In this document: positions 1 to 12,972 of the stretch, in pieces
Position numbering within the stretch: the stretch's first letter is position 1
How the letters are laid out: the number at the start of each line of letters is the position of its first letter
DNA from: Sipunculus nudus
Taxonomy: Eukaryota; Annelida; Sipuncula; Golfingiida; Sipunculidae
Length of the DNA: 64,000 nt
Reading direction: 5' to 3'
Assembly: GCA_026874595.1 (NCBI GenBank)
Contig: CM049314.1
Coordinates: 55,351,812 to 55,415,811 of the forward strand
Made by a program: the position numbers and the translations under genes
Notes under the pieces: generated by a model
The model's database searches: none
Told to the model about the DNA's origin: nothing
What the model saw: only the letters and a program-made list of their open reading frames with translations

Positions 1-370
1 TCCACACAGGTAATGACTAAAACATTACATGACCAAGTTCATCATAAGACCTCTAGCAGCCACACTGACACAGCTACTGACTAAAACATAACATGACCAT
101 GTGCATCACAATGTTCATCATAAGACTTCTAACAGCCACACAGCTACTGACTAAAACATTACATGACCATGTTCATCATCAGACCTCTAGCAGTAACACA
201 ATGCCTGACTAAACTAGGCTCAGGCACATCATCAGGCCTCGTGGAGTCACACTTATCCGGACTAAAAATATGCCCATTTCAGACCTCAAGCAGTCACAAA
301 GCCACTGACTAAAACATGAACATGTCCATCCTCAGACCTCTAGCAATCACTCAGCTACTGCCTAAACCTG
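1..370. repeat. Minisatellite, roughly 60-bp units, cut by the window start
   Basis: The phrase family CACAGCTACTGACTAAAACA / TTACATGACCATGTTCATCA / AGACCTCTAGCAG recurs about six times with drift. It begins before base 1. No ORF. Confidence 0.7.
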
Positions 371-1489
371 CATGTTCATAAAAATAAAAATATACTGGTA
401 TAGGTGTGTTTCTAATGAACATATTTGACAAACTGACTGAAACCCATTCTCTGAAAACTAAGAGGATTTGCTGGCTACTAATCCTGGAATCATGATGGAA
501 GTACTGATAGCTGTGATATGTTGGCAAGTGCTGAAGTTACTGAGCAGGACACTGATAAAAAATAAGGATATATTAATATGACACAATAAATTTTATATAA
601 ACATTATGATATAAAATCTGATATTGTCCAAACCCTAACTAAAACATCAGCATCAACTTGGTTGAGGGCTCAGAGACGGAGACAATTTAGAAACAGAGAT
701 GCTGAACAGTCCCTTTTCATGTCCAAAGTTGAAATTCAGAAAAAAAACCAGTAGTAACCAAACCAGATGTATTGGTCTGATTTTTATTCACAATTATTTC
801 TGTAGCCCTTGGTGGAATTGGCTGCATAAGAGAGTTGTAAACAGTCAATACTGAACAGGATGAGCCAAATATTATTTATGAATTCTGAAAGAAGGGAATG
901 TATGATATAAGCAATTCTGGAAAGGAAATAAGACAGTTAATTAAAGCAATCAGATCAAACCCACAAAAAAACCTTCATTAGTGTAGGACATTGGTCCGAG
1001 GGGAATTTTTTAATCATTGCTACTTTCATTCCCAACTAATGGGATGGTGGACTTGAGGTCAAAGTTCACATGATGTCATTACCCCTTCCAATACACTCAG
1101 AATAACAGATATAGCAATCAAGACCATAAAAGCATAAATTTAGAATTTATATGGATGCAGCAGTGATAAGATTAATGGAAAAACAGATGAGAGATACAAG
1201 TTAATCAAACAGCACAATTTTTTTATCTGAGCCATAACACCACTGCTAGGCAAAGACCAAGACTTTAAGTGAACTGATATATTACATGATAAACATGCAG
1301 ACACACTAGAGGGTACTCATTAGAGAGTATAGTCTTCCATCAAGACTGAGCACTCAGGATTATGTCAAAGAATTTGTGAAAACAATTATCTGAGTAAAAA
1401 ATATCCAAAATAGGCATCAGTATGCCATGAAATGTAACAGCATCTGATGTAACTACCAATGTGTATGCTGTGTAAAGAAATAAAGTATT
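371..1489. other. Unique AT-rich intronic DNA
   Basis: No gene, exon, inverted repeat or tandem array was recognised. It lies in intron 3 of the kinase gene. Confidence 0.5.
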
Positions 1490-2021
1490 AGGTCCCCCAA
1501 AAAGGTATCGTTCTGAAGCACTTTTTTTTCTTAAATCATTGCGGGTGGGAGATATTTTATTTTTTACCTTTTATGTATGTTTCAATAAAAATGTCATATG
1601 ATCAGGGAAAAACATGAAAATAACAGAATTTTTTTTTTGCTATACAGGTAAAAGCACTACATAACAAAGGAATTCTTATCAAAATTGTATTATTATATCT
1701 TCTTGAAAGATGAAAATCAAAACTAGATGACCTGAGGTCACGCGCTTGCCGGAAATGATGTAAAGTTAGTCAGATGAACGAGCAGTGTCAAAGTGAAAGA
1801 AAATAATCCATAGCTTGTGAAGAAAGAAGCAATATTAACAGAGTTCTAAAGAAAATAAGATTTTGATATATTTTGATCACTTTGACCTTGATCTTTAACT
1901 TATTTGAATAACTAGAATACGGGTAGTCGACAAGCGACTACTTGTATCCGCCTAAATCAGAGTGGAACGGGTGAAGTGTTGCATATCAGCATGGATGTCT
2001 GCAGCCAAATTGTGTATGTAG

Positions 2022-3400
2022 GTTGCGCTACCTACCAAAAAATCCAGAAAGCCGTCCAAGTTGTATACATATGCAAAATTTAAGGCAGATAAGTCAAACC
2101 ACTATATTGTATATGAGTGATTTTTGCCCTTGGCAGACAAACAGATGGACGCTGTGCAAAAAAGGGTTGCAGGTGGCGCCACCAGTTAAGCGTATGATAA
2201 AGAGCTTTGTGAGAACTATACACATGCAAAATTTTGGCCCAATTGGTCAAACGGTTCCCTAGATATGAGCTTGGATGTCTGCAGCATAAACTTGATTGTA
2301 GGTGGCGCCACCTGTCATAAAATCAGAAAAGCTATCCAGGATGTATAAGCATGCAGAATTTCAGGTGAATTAGTCAAACCACTGCAGAGATATGAGTGAT
2401 TTTAACCCAAGGCAGACGAACGGCTGGACACCGTGCAAACATGGTTGCAGGTGGCGCCACCATTTTTTGTGTATGTTATAAAGCTCTCCAAGGGCTACAT
2501 TTGTGCAAAAAAATTTTCCTGATCAATCAAACGGTTCCTGAGATATGAGCTTGGATGTCTGCAGCGTAAACATGAATGTAGGTGGCGCCACCTGTCATAA
2601 AATCAGAAAAGCTATCCAGGATGTATACGCATGCCAAATTTCAGGTGAATTAGTCAAGTCACTGCAGAGATATGAGTGATTTTAACCCAAGGCAGACAAA
2701 CAGATGGACACTGTACAAACATGGTTGCAGGTAGCGGCACCATTTTTGGTGTATGTTATAAAGCTCTCCAAGGGCTACATTTGTGCAAAAGAATTTTCCT
2801 GATCGGTCAAACGGTTCCCGAGATATGAGCTTGGATGTCTGCAGCGTAAAAGTGAATGTAGGTGGCGCCACCTGTCATAAAATCAGATAAGCTATCCAGG
2901 ATGTATACGCATGCCAAATTTAAGGTGAATTAGTCAAGTCACTGCAGAGATATGAGTGATTTTAACCCAAGGCAGACGAACAGATGGACACTGTGCAAAC
3001 ATGGTTGCAGGTGGCGCCACCATTTTTGGTGTATGTTATAAAGCTCTCCAAGGGCTACATTTGTGCAAAAGAATTTTCCTGATCGGTCAAACGGTTCCGG
3101 AGATATGAGCTTGGATGTCTGCAGCGTCAACGTGAATGTAGGTGGCGCCACCTGTCATAAAATCAGAAAAGCTATCCAGGATGTTTGCGCATGCCGAATT
3201 TCAGGTGAATTAGTCAAGTCACTGCAGAGATATGAGTGATTTTAACCCAAGGCAGATGAACAGATGGACACTGTGCAAACATGGTTGCAGGTGGCGCCAC
3301 CATTTTTGGTGTATGTTATAAAGCTCTCCGAGGGCTACATTTGTGCAAAAAAATTTTCCTGATCGGTCAAACGGTTCCCGAGATATGTGGGTTTATGTGT
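2022..3400. repeat. 280-bp satellite core of element B (about 5 units)
   Basis: GGTGGCGCCACCTGTCATAA recurs at 2301, 2581, 2861 and 3141, exactly 280 bp apart. A second palindrome GGTGGCGCCACC lies about 150 bp after each first one (2450, 3010, 3290, and a damaged copy at 2730). Each 280-bp unit is therefore a dimer of related monomers of about 130 and 150 bp. CTTGGATGTCTGCAGC is another unit landmark. Confidence 0.9.
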
Positions 3401-3546
3401 GGAAACAGACGCACAAACGGACGCAGAGCGCAGAGGAAAGGTCAGAGGTCAAAACAAAATCGGGGCGCAGCAGTTCACATGTGACCCGAACATAATCCCG
3501 GGTTTCGGAAAATTCCGCCCAGTGGTTACGGAGGAGTTCTCCGGAC

Positions 3547-3577
3547 ACCTACGCGGCGGCGGCGGCGGCGGCGGCGA
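3547..3577. repeat. (GGC)n microsatellite near the element B end
   Basis: A run of GGC repeats lies immediately inside the right subterminal repeat. It matches the position of (GCG)n in the 41.7-45.2 kb element and of ACAG/ACGG repeats in the other families. Confidence 0.85.
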
Positions 3578-3829
3578 CCAGCTGAAAACATAGTATCCGC
3601 AAAACTCTGTTTTGGCGGATACAATAAACATAGGGCTTCCAGATATCATCACGATATATGACAAGTGTAATTTACAAAACGATTCCTGCAAAACTGTGGC
3701 CAGTAGAATGCTACATGTGAGACGCAAGAACCAGGAAGCAGGCGAAATTGAGGACAACTGACAAATAGACAAACATACTGACCCAAGATTGAGAACAGAT
3801 GACTTAATCATGTTATGAAGAAATCTAAG

Positions 3830-4680
3830 AGGAAGATAATAAGCTATAATTTATGTAAATGAGGTTAATAGTTTTGGAGATATGGCCAAAAAATGATATG
3901 TTGTGCAAGTTTGAGTGCACCGCCCCCTGGCGGCCAATTCTGGAAAATGAAAAATCGGTTTCGAGATATTAGTGTAAGACATAAGATGTAATAGTTTTAA
4001 AAGGATTCTTTCAAAACTGTGGCCTGTAGAATGCTATATGTGAGACGCAAGAACCGGCAAGCAAGCGAATTTGAGGACAACTGAGAAACAGACGGACACA
4101 CAGACAAAGTGACTCAAGATTGAGACCAAATGAATACACCAGGTTTTTGGAAAGACCCAGAGGAAGAAAATAAGCTATAGTTTATGTAAATGATGTTTAT
4201 AGTTTTGGAGATATGGCAAAAAATGATATGTTGTGCAAGTTTGAGTGCACCGCCCCCTAGCGGCCAATTCTGGAAAATGAAAAATCAGTTTCGAGATATT
4301 AGTGTGAGACATAAGATGTAATAGTTTTAAAAAGATTCTTTCAAAACTATGGCCTGTAGAATGCTATATGTGAGACGCAAGAACCGGCAAGCAAGCGGAT
4401 TTGAGGACAACTAAGAAACAGACGGACACACAGACAAAGTGACACAAGATTGAGACCAGATGACTAAACGAGTTCATGGAGAAGACTTAGATGAAAAAAA
4501 TAAACTATAGTTTTTGTAATTGAGGCTTATAATTTTGGAGATATTGCCAAAACATGATATGTTGGAGAGGTTTTCACCCAGCTCCCCCTAGCGGCCGAAT
4601 TAAAAAAATGAAAAATTGATTTCGAGATAATAGTGTAGGACTTAAGATATGCCAGTTTCAAAAAGATTCCTGCAAAACTG
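3830..4680. repeat. Family A core array, about 330-bp units
   Basis: AAGCTATA-TTTATGTAAAT recurs at 3841, 4172 and about 4500. Each unit has CACCGCCCCCTAGCGGCC followed by TTTCGAGATATTAGTGT. The same core recurs at 5880-6420 (copy 3) and 7020-7900 (copy 2). Confidence 0.85.
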
Positions 4681-5162
4681 TGGCCTCCAGGGCAAGATTA
4701 CTGAAATCTCGAAATATCTCGTTTGACGAGATATTATACGAGATATTGCGAGACTCTTAATAGAATCTTGTAGTACTAGGTGAATGCTACCTGGAGCAAA
4801 AAACTAGACCTCTGTAGCTTTAAAACTGACAAATTTAGAAAAATATCAGCACTTTTACCCAAAAATGCGTTACCATGGTTACCGCAAATTGAGTCAGCTA
4901 CACACCAGAAAACAGGCCTTGGAATGACGATTAAAATGAGCTACTGTTGAAGTAGATACGACCAATATTATCACAGATATGAACAAAAAACCGTTTTGTA
5001 TACTTTTGATGACCTTGACCTTGACATTTGACCTATAATGCCCAAAAACAATAGGCCTCCAGGACTTTTGCTTGTCTACCAGCTGTATAAGTTTGAAAGC
5101 AATTGCTGGAAAATTGTGGCCTGTAGAGAGTACACAGACAGACAGACAGACAGACAGACAAA

Positions 5163-8100
5163 CTAGATGACCTGAGGTCACGCGCTTGCCGGAAATGATG
5201 TAAAGTTAGTCAGATAAACGAGCAGTGTCAAAGTGAAAGAAAATAATCCATAGTTTGTGAAGAAAGAAGCAATATTAACAAAGTTCTAAAGAAAATAAGA
5301 TTTTGATATATTTTGATCACCTTGACCTTGATCTTTAACTTATTTGAGTAATAAACATAGGGCTTCCAGATATCATCACGATATATGACAAGTGTAATTT
5401 ACAAAACGATTAGTGCAAAACTGTGGCCAGTAGAATGCAACATGTGAGACGCAAGAACCAGGAAGCAGGCGATATTGAGGACAACTGACAAACAGACTAG
5501 ATGACCTGAGGTCATGCGCTTGCCGGAAATGATGTATAGTTAGTCAGATGAACGAGCAGTGTCAAAGTGAAAGAAAATAATCCATAGTTTGTGAAGAAAG
5601 AACCAATATTAACAATGTTCTAAAGAAAATAAGATTTTGATATATTTTGATCACCTTGACCTTGACCTTTGACTTATTGAATAATAAACATAGGACTTCC
5701 AGATATCATCATGATATATGACAAGTGTTATTTACAAAACGATTCCTGCAAACTTGTGGCCAGTAGAATGCTACATGTGAAACGCAAGAACCAGGAAGCA
5801 GGCGAAACTGAGGACAACTGACAAACAGACAAACATACTGACAAACTGACCCAAGATTGAGAACAGATGACTGAATCATGTTATGAAGACACCTCAGAGG
5901 AAGATAATAAGCTATAGTTTATGTAAATGAGGTTTATAGTTTTGGAGATATGGCCAAAAAATGATATGTTGTGCAAGTTTGAGTGCACCGCCCCCTAGCG
6001 GCCAATTCTGGAAAATGAAAAATCGGTTTCGAGATATTAGTGTAAGACATAAGATGTAATAGTTTTAAAAGGATTCTTTCAAAACTGTGGCCTGTAGAAT
6101 GCTATATGTGAGACGCAAGAACCGGCAAGCAAGCGGATTTGAGGACAACTGAGAAACAGACGGACACACTGACAAAGTGACTCAAGATTGAGTGGAAATG
6201 ACTACACCAGGATTTTGAAAAGACTCAGAGGAAGAAAATAAGCTATGGTTTATGTAATTGAGGCTTATAATTTTGGAGATATTGCCAAAACATGATATGT
6301 TGGAGAGGTTTGCACCCAGCGCCCCCTAGCGGCCGAATTAAAAAAATGAAAAATTGATTTCGAGATAATAGTGTAGGACTTTCAATATGTCAGTTTCAAA
6401 AAGATTCCTGCAAAACTGTGGCCTCCAGGGCAAGATTACTGAAATCTCGAAATATCTGGTTTGACGAGATATTGTACGAGATATCGCAAGAATTTTAATA
6501 AAATCTTGTAGTACTTGTTAAATGCTACCTGATGCAAAAAACAAGACCTCTCTAGCTTTAAAACTGACAAAGTTAGAAAAATAAGACCCCTTATTTCGGA
6601 ATATCATGACTTTTTCCCAAAAATTCGTAACCATGGTTACGGCAAATTTGAGTCAGCTACACACCAGATGACTGGCCTTGGAATGACGTTTAAAATGAGC
6701 TATGTTTGAAGAAGATACGACTAATAGTGACAAAGATATGAAGAAAAAACCGTTTTGAGAACTTTTGATGACCTTGACCTTGACCTTTGACCTGTATTGC
6801 CCAAAAACAATAGGCCCCGAGGACTTTTGCTTGTCTACCAGCTGTATAAGTTATAAGGCAATTGCCTTAAAATTATGGCCTGTAGAGAGTACACAGACAG
6901 ACAGACAGACAAACAAACAAACAAACAGACAAACAGACATCCGCGACTGACCAACCTGCTTGCAGAAATCGAAGATTTCCGGCAAGCAACAAACATACTG
7001 ACCCAAGATTGAGAACAAATGACTTAATCATGTTATGGAAAAACCTAAGAGGAAGATAATAAGCTATAATTTATGTAAATGAGGTTAATAGTTTTGGAGA
7101 TATGGCAAAAAAATGATATGTTGTGCAAGTTTGAGTGCACCGCCCCCTGGCGGCCAATTCTGGAAAATGAAAAATTGGTTTCGAAATATTAGTGTAAGAC
7201 ATAAGATGTAATAGTTTTAAAAGGATTCTTTCAAAACTGTGGCCTGTAGAATGCTACATGTGAGACGCAAGAACCGGCAAGTAAGCGAATTTGAGGACAA
7301 CTGAGAAACAGACGGACACACAGACAAAGTGACTCAAGATTGAGACCAAATGAATACACCAGGTTTTTGGAAAGACCCAGAGGAAAAAAATAAGCTATAG
7401 TTTATGTAAATGATGTTTATAGTTTTGGAGATATGGCCAAAAAATGATATGTTGTGCAAGTTTGAGTGCACCGCCCCCTAGCGGCCAATTCTGGAAAATG
7501 AAAAATCGGTTTCGAGATATTAGTGTGAGACATAAGATGTAATAGTTTTAAAAATATTCTTTCAAAACTGTGTCCTGTAGAAGGCTATATGTGAGACGCA
7601 AGAACCGGCAAGCAAGCGGATTTGAGGACAACTAAGAAACAGACGGACACACAGACAAAGTGACACAAGATTGAGACCAGATGACTAAACGAGTTCATGA
7701 AGAAGACTTAGATGAAAAAAATAAACTATAGTTTTTGTAATTGAGGCTTATAATTTTGGAGATATTGCCAAAACATTATATGTTGGGGAGGTTTGCACCC
7801 AGCGCCCCCTAGCGGCCGCATTAAAAAAATGAAAAATTGATTTCGAGATAATAGTGTAGGACTTAAGATATGCCAGTTTCAAAAAGATTCCTGCAAAACT
7901 GTGGCCTCCAGGGCAAGATTACTGAAATCTCGAATTATCTCGTTTGACGAGATATTATACGAGATATTGCGAGACTCTTAATAGAATCTTGTAGTACTAG
8001 GTGAATGCTACCTGAAGCAAAAAACTAGACCTCTGTAGCTTTAAAACTGACAAATTTAGAAAAATATCAGCACTTTTCCCCAAAAATGCGTTACCATGGT

Positions 8101-8439
8101 TACCGCAAATTGAGTCAGCTACACACCAGAAAACAGGCCTTGGAATGACGATTAAAATGAGCTACTGTTGAAGTAGATACGACCAATATTAACACAGATA
8201 TGAACAAAAAACCGTTTTGTATACTTTTGATGACCTTGACCTTGACCTTGGACCTATGTCGGCCAATAACAATAGGCCTCGAGGACTTTTGATTGTCTAC
8301 CAGCTGTATAAGTTTGAAAGCAATTGCTGGAAAATTGTGGCCTGTAGAGAGTACACAGACAGACAGACAGACAAACAGACAAACAGACATCCGCGACTGA
8401 CCAACCTGCTTGCAGAAATCGAAGATTTCCGGCAAGCAA
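5163..8439 (-). mobile_element. Family A Helentron-like element, copy 2, inserted in copy 1
   Basis: It starts CTAGATGACCTGAGG inside the (GACA)n tract of copy 1 and ends GGCAAGCAA at 8431-8439. Just after it, the tail of copy 1 resumes (ACAAACAGACATCCGCGACT) and ends in the same terminal sequence at 8511. This explains the two identical 3'-type termini 72 bp apart. Copy 3 interrupts it. Its own sequence is 5163-5496 and 6990-8439. Confidence 0.82.
5497..6989 (-). mobile_element. Family A Helentron-like element, copy 3 (innermost, uninterrupted)
   Basis: This is a complete 1.5-kb copy running from CTAGATGACCTGAGG, through the core array (5880-6420) and the GACCTTGACCTTTGACCTG and (GACA/AAAC)n tract, to GGCAAGCAA. 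It splits copy 2 at GACAAACAGA|CAAACATACTG. The uninterrupted sequence is seen in copy 1 at about 3756-3780. It serves as the reference full-length copy. Confidence 0.85.
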
Positions 8440-8597
8440 CAAACAAAGAGACAAACAGACATCCGCGACTGACCAACCTGCTTGCAGAAATCGAAGATTT
8501 CCGGCAAGCAATAAAATTTTTTGATGCGGGTGGGGCAGGGTGGGTTAAAATTGATGCGGAGGGTGCCTGAAAACCTTACCTTTCATTTTTTTGGCCT

Positions 8598-11072
8598 TAC
8601 AAAACTGGACATGAAGTAACTTACAGGAAACAGAATGTGTCAAAGAATCTAACTATTTAGTAGCTATTTGTACTGAAGGATTTGACACAATGAACATGGA
8701 TGCTCTTTGGATATATGGAATATGATGCAATATGATAGGTTTAAAACTCAGGCAGTACCAGAGAACTGAGGGGAGCAAATAAACCAGGGCAGCATCATCA
8801 CTGCATTTAGAGGATTTACTCTCATTTACTCTAATATTCAGAGTCCTGTCTGTTAAATTGTTGCAGAGAGGTACATGTGTCTACTAGACAAACCAACTTA
8901 AACTTACACTATAAGTTACAACTTACAGCCTTATGTCACTCACAGCACATCGTGGCCACCTTTTGTGCCTATTTTATCAATTTTCCCTGGGCAACATGGT
9001 AAAATATAAACTCTAAAACAATTTATATTTTTTTATTAAATTACATGCAAAATGAAATGGAACTTATGATATGTTTATCTTGTCATATGAATAAAATAAT
9101 TATAAATTTAAGTAAAACATCTATTCAAAACTATCTCCACAAAAAAATTAAAAAATCTGGTTTCAACTGTAAGTTCTGTGACACCAGTTAAGAATCGTAA
9201 AAGCTAAGACAAATGGGCATATGAATATATTTAGGCATGAAAGTAGAAGTACATGTCTCCAGTCATTGGTCTCATGTCTAAACATAAGACAGATTTACTG
9301 GGCAAGAACTAACAGAGAGCACGAGAGACTCCCAAAAATATCTAATACACTCATTTTTGCAAGTCAACACTTCAACCGTACTCTAACGATACCAGGAAAC
9401 CTGGAAAAACACTCCAGTGAGGTCTCAGTCTTGTAACAAGATTTCACTGGCAGCTATGTTTACACGTGAACCTAGTGACGAATAGCAGTGAACCAGTTTT
9501 CTTCACATAAGCAGGTGTTTCATCACTGCGTTTGACAATAGCATCAAATGATTCACATCTAAATAAAGCAGCTACTTTTTCTCACTGGTGTCTAAAACTG
9601 GGAACATTTCCCGGTTCTTTATTGTATTCTAATGGGTTGTAATTGCATGGAGTCTGATGGTACAGCCATGACCTTGAGGAGTTGGCCCATTGTCCCTATA
9701 ACTGTAATAATAACATTAAACCTGCCTGAAGTGAGACTTATTGTTTGTGTATGTGTCCACATGGAGGATTTTAATGGAAGATCACATTCAAGTTGATAGT
9801 GTTAACATCTCAATGTGTATAAGTTTTAGCATAAATCTAAACCAAGAATGGGATGGGAATTAATGTTTTTTACAGCATTGGTTACCTCTACCGGCAACAT
9901 TAAGTGATATCATATATAGCCATTTATAAAGGGTGATTACATGGCTTGACATCACTCAAGAACAAGAGAACAGTGACATCACATGCCATATGGTGTCAGC
10001 AGTAGGTCGGTCTGACTACAGTGTGATGGTGTGTATAATAACTATTATTTGTTGTGTACAGGTGTTCTGTTTAATTCTGGCTTTAATTCTTGCTCCCAAT
10101 TTTAGCTTACTTGAAGATTCCATCAATATGCACAAATATTATATGATTTTTTTTTAAAGATTCAGCTAAAAACAAGACAATATCAAAGGAAAACTTTAAG
10201 TAAAAGTGAAGCCAGGTCACCTATACTGCACTTTTACTGTTGTGCGCATGTAATCAAGGATATGACCATTATAAGGGACAGGGTTTCTAAACCACATGGA
10301 AAGGGAATGAAATAACACCTACAGCTACAATCCTGAAGCAAAAAGGGGATATGTGTGTCAAGCACTTGTTGCTGTAAATATCACTTGCCTCGAATAAAGT
10401 TCATACAAGCACTTGTTGCTGTAAATACCACTGGGCTCAAATAAAGTTTAAACAAGCTTGCATCCCTCCTACGCAGCAAGGTGTCAGTTTCACACTCCTG
10501 ATAGGCCAAGGATTTCAATTAAAAGATTCAAGACTGAATCAATATGATCTGTCATATTTTTAACAACATGATAATCACTCTCCAGTTGTCCTGGCAGCCA
10601 GGTTATATGAAAGTAAACTTAAGAAAGATATCCATACGCAAGATTTTTTAGAGATAAGGTGTTCCCATTTCAGACAGAGGATGACGTCATTTGTAGAAAT
10701 GCAAGTCAGTGATGCAATTATTTATGCCAATGACCTTTATGGATAAAAGCATGCAATGTTTCAGAAATGCATAGAAAAATATAGGCAGATCTGGCATAAT
10801 CTGATGTATCATGTTCACAATCATTCTGAAGTGTAATAATATTTTAGTGAATTAAATTTGATGCACCAAATACAGGAATTAAATTTAATGTAATAACCTT
10901 GTTAGCTGCCATTTTTTTAAAATAATCTGTAAATTCTCTATAAATTAATTATGAACATAAAGCCATTTCTCACAACAGCTGGAGGTCGGGTGATTTTGTC
11001 TTACATGGAATAAATTAAGCTGAACTGACAAAAGCTGGGGTCCAGTATCAATAATATCTGCCATATATTTAA
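8598..11072. other. Mostly unique intronic DNA
   Basis: No exon was recognised. The only structure noted is a short tandem duplication at 10358-10456, listed separately. The ORFs of 71-74 codons at 9221 and 9933 have no recognisable motif and AT-rich composition, and I do not regard them as genes. Confidence 0.5.
10358..10456. repeat. Tandem duplication, about 50 bp
   Basis: CAAGCACTTGTTGCTGTAAA followed by an AATAAAGTT-type ending occurs twice in a row with a few substitutions. Confidence 0.75.
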
Positions 11073-11779
11073 GTAGTAAATTCTGGCAAAAGATATGGCA
11101 AGGTATCCCCAGAAAAGGCATACCCCCTAATAAAATAGACCCCTTTCTTCTGAAACATATACTGATACAAAAATAAGACACCTTGGGTCAAGGTCACAAT
11201 TTTTTTTTAACTTGTCTGACAACTTTGTGGAAACAATGTGTGTATCAAAATTTGAAAAAAATATATGCAACTTAAAGGTCAGGATTCCAATTAAATACAC
11301 ATCATATAATCCATATCTATGCACATGTGAAATAAAACAGAAATGTGTCCTTCAGTTTTGGACTTATAAATGCTCACATCACTGTCCAGTGCAAGATAGA
11401 GAAATTTAATGGTTTAAAAAACAAGAAAAAGATCATAGGTGGTGCCACCAGTCTCTCTTTCAAGACAAAGCTATCCAAGATCTTCAGTAAACCTGATTAT
11501 TGGATCAATTCATTTAAAGAAACCTTTCTTGAGATATTTAAGATTTTGTGTGATTTTCACCAAGACCTGTCTAGGGTCAAGGCTACTCTCCCAGTAAAGG
11601 CTAGGACCCCATTTTAAATGGATTTTGTCCTCTCATCCATATCTATATATGCACATGTCAAGTTTGATCAAGATCCATAATATATTTTGTGAGTTATTTG
11701 GCTAAGAAGAAAACTACAGTGGCGGCAGGGCATCATGCTGCCACCATAGCATATCCTTCAACTTTCTCTCGGGATACAA
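11073..11779 (-). mobile_element. Old Helentron-like copy related to family G
   Basis: The left end has GGTATCCCCAGAAAAGGCAT preceded by a decayed stem-loop. The right end is CGGGATACAA. The internal text parallels family G: CAAGGTCA blocks, GATCATAGGTGGTGCCACCA, and 'CCATATCTATATATGCACATG'. The CTAG end is mutated (AAGTAGTAAATTCTGG) and the palindrome is GGTGGTGCCACC, a C-to-T change at its CpG. This is an old, degraded copy. Confidence 0.65.
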
Positions 11780-11929
11780 TACGTCTGTTAATGTATTCCT
11801 GTTTATTGAACCTTCCAAACTGAACATTACAACCTCTTTGTCATCAGACATTTCTACTCCATCATATCAAGCAACTCACATTAGGTCTCCCTCTCCTGTC
11901 ACTGTGCTCCTGTCTCATTTTCACATGTT

Positions 11930-12680
11930 CTCTTTCTCTACCTGTCTATATCTCTGCCTGTCTGTCTCTTTCTTCTTATCTGTCTCATTCTCACATGTTC
12001 TCTTTCTCTACCTGTCTATATCTCTGCCTGTGTCTCTTTCTTCTAATCTGTCTCATTCTCTCATGTTCTCTTTCTCTACCTGTCTTTATCTCTGCCTGTC
12101 TGTCTCTTTCTTCTAATCTGTCTCAGTCTCTCATGTTCTCTTTCTCTACCTGTCTTATTTCTGCCTGTCTGTCTCATTCTTCTAATCTGTCTCATTCTCT
12201 CATGTTCTCTTTCTCTACCTGTCTTTATCTCTGCCTGTCTGTCTTTTTCTTACAATCTGTCTCATTCTCTCATGTTTTCTTTCTATACCTGTCTATATCT
12301 CTGCCTGTCTGTCTTTTTCTTACAATCTGTTTCATTCTCTCATGTTTTCTTTCTATACCTGTCTATATCTCTGCCTGTCTGTCTCTTTCTTCCAATCTGT
12401 CTCATTCTCTCATGTTCTCTTTCTCTACCTGTCTTTATCTCTGCCTGTCTGTCTCTTTCTTTTAATCTGTCTCATTCTCACTACTTCTCTTTCTCTACCT
12501 GTCTATATTTCTGCCTGTCTGTCTCTTTCTTCTAATCTGTCTCATTCTCACAACTTTTCTTTCTCTACCTGTCTATATCTCTGCCTATCTGTCTCTTTCT
12601 TCTAATCTGTCTCATTCTCACAACTTCTCTTTCTCTACCTGTCTTTATCTCTGCCTGTCTTGTCTTTTTCTTACAATCCA
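11930..12680. repeat. Pyrimidine-rich minisatellite, about 68-70 bp, about 10 copies
   Basis: The unit TTCTCTTTCTCTACCTGTCT / TATCTCTGCCTGTCTGTCTC / TTTCTTCTAATCTGTCTCAT repeats with small changes. The overlapping plus-strand ORFs are by-products of a stop-free C/T-rich repeat. On the kinase sense strand it is a purine-rich tract less than 300 bp downstream of the exon 3 donor. Confidence 0.9.
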
Positions 12681-12972
12681 CTTTGTCTCAATTTCACCCT
12701 GTCTGCATTCATTTTCCATTTTTTTTTATTTTTCTTCCATGTTCCACATATACTAACTTTCTCAAATAATCTCTCATTTTTTAGCCACCTCCAGTTTACC
12801 TCCTCCTTTTCTGTACATCTTTCTACCTTCCTCTCTACAAAGTATAATTTTCTTCATCCTCCTCTCTCTATCATTTCATATTTAACAAACATAAAACGGA
12901 TGCACCAAAACACTTAGAAACTGCCCCGGCAGATATTTTGTTGGTTCAGAACTTGATGGGGATTGAACTCAC

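Larger units (their letters stand above)
1912..3624 (-). mobile_element. Helentron-like element, family B, inserted in A copy 1
   Basis: It begins CTAGAATACGGG, followed by a stem-loop (GTAGTCG/CGACTAC) and subterminal GTATCCGCC. It ends with (GGC)n, then TTTTGGCGGATACAA. The subterminal repeats GTATCCGCC/GGCGGATAC are exact inverses. The empty site is visible in A copy 2 at 5341-5365 (TTGAGTAA|TAAACATAGGG), so the junction is precise. The core is a 280-bp satellite. The ORF-like stretches inside are satellite translations. Confidence 0.82.
1723..8511 (-). mobile_element. Helentron/pearl-like element, family A, copy 1 (outermost)
   Basis: It starts CTAGATGACCTGAGGTCA and ends ATTTCCGGCAAGCAA. 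On the minus strand this reads TTGCTTGCCGGAAAT...ATTTCCGGCAAGC-GCG-TGACCTCAGGTCAT-CTAG|T, with a subterminal inverted repeat GCTTGCCGGAAAT, a stem-loop TGACC-TCA-GGTCA and a CTAG end. The empty site at about 62590 (CAAAA|TAAAA) fixes both borders and shows no target duplication. Its own sequence is 1723-1911, 3625-5162 and 8439-8511. The rest is element B and family A copies 2 and 3. The core is a tandem array of about 330 bp (3830-4680), followed by a (GACA)n tract. No Rep/helicase ORF is seen. Confidence 0.82.
1490..8597. mobile_element. MITE family C, copy 1, split by a 6.8-kb nested insertion
   Basis: The left half (1490-1722) and right half (8512-8597) together match the uninterrupted copy at 62387-62667. 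The left half has AAGGTATCGTTCTGAAGCAC, then TCATATGATCAGGGAAAAAC, then GGTAAAAGCACTACATAA. The right half has TTTTTTGATGCGGG and then GGTGCCTGAAAACCTTACC. The ends are inverted repeats of the type GGCC-A-rich-AAGGT-GGTTCTCAGGCAC. Family A copy 1 sits in the middle. Confidence 0.8.

Noticed and set aside
11838-12605. Several long overlapping plus-strand ORFs rich in S, L, C and F that resemble membrane segments
   Set aside because: They are in-frame readings of a C/T-rich 70-bp minisatellite that lacks stops.
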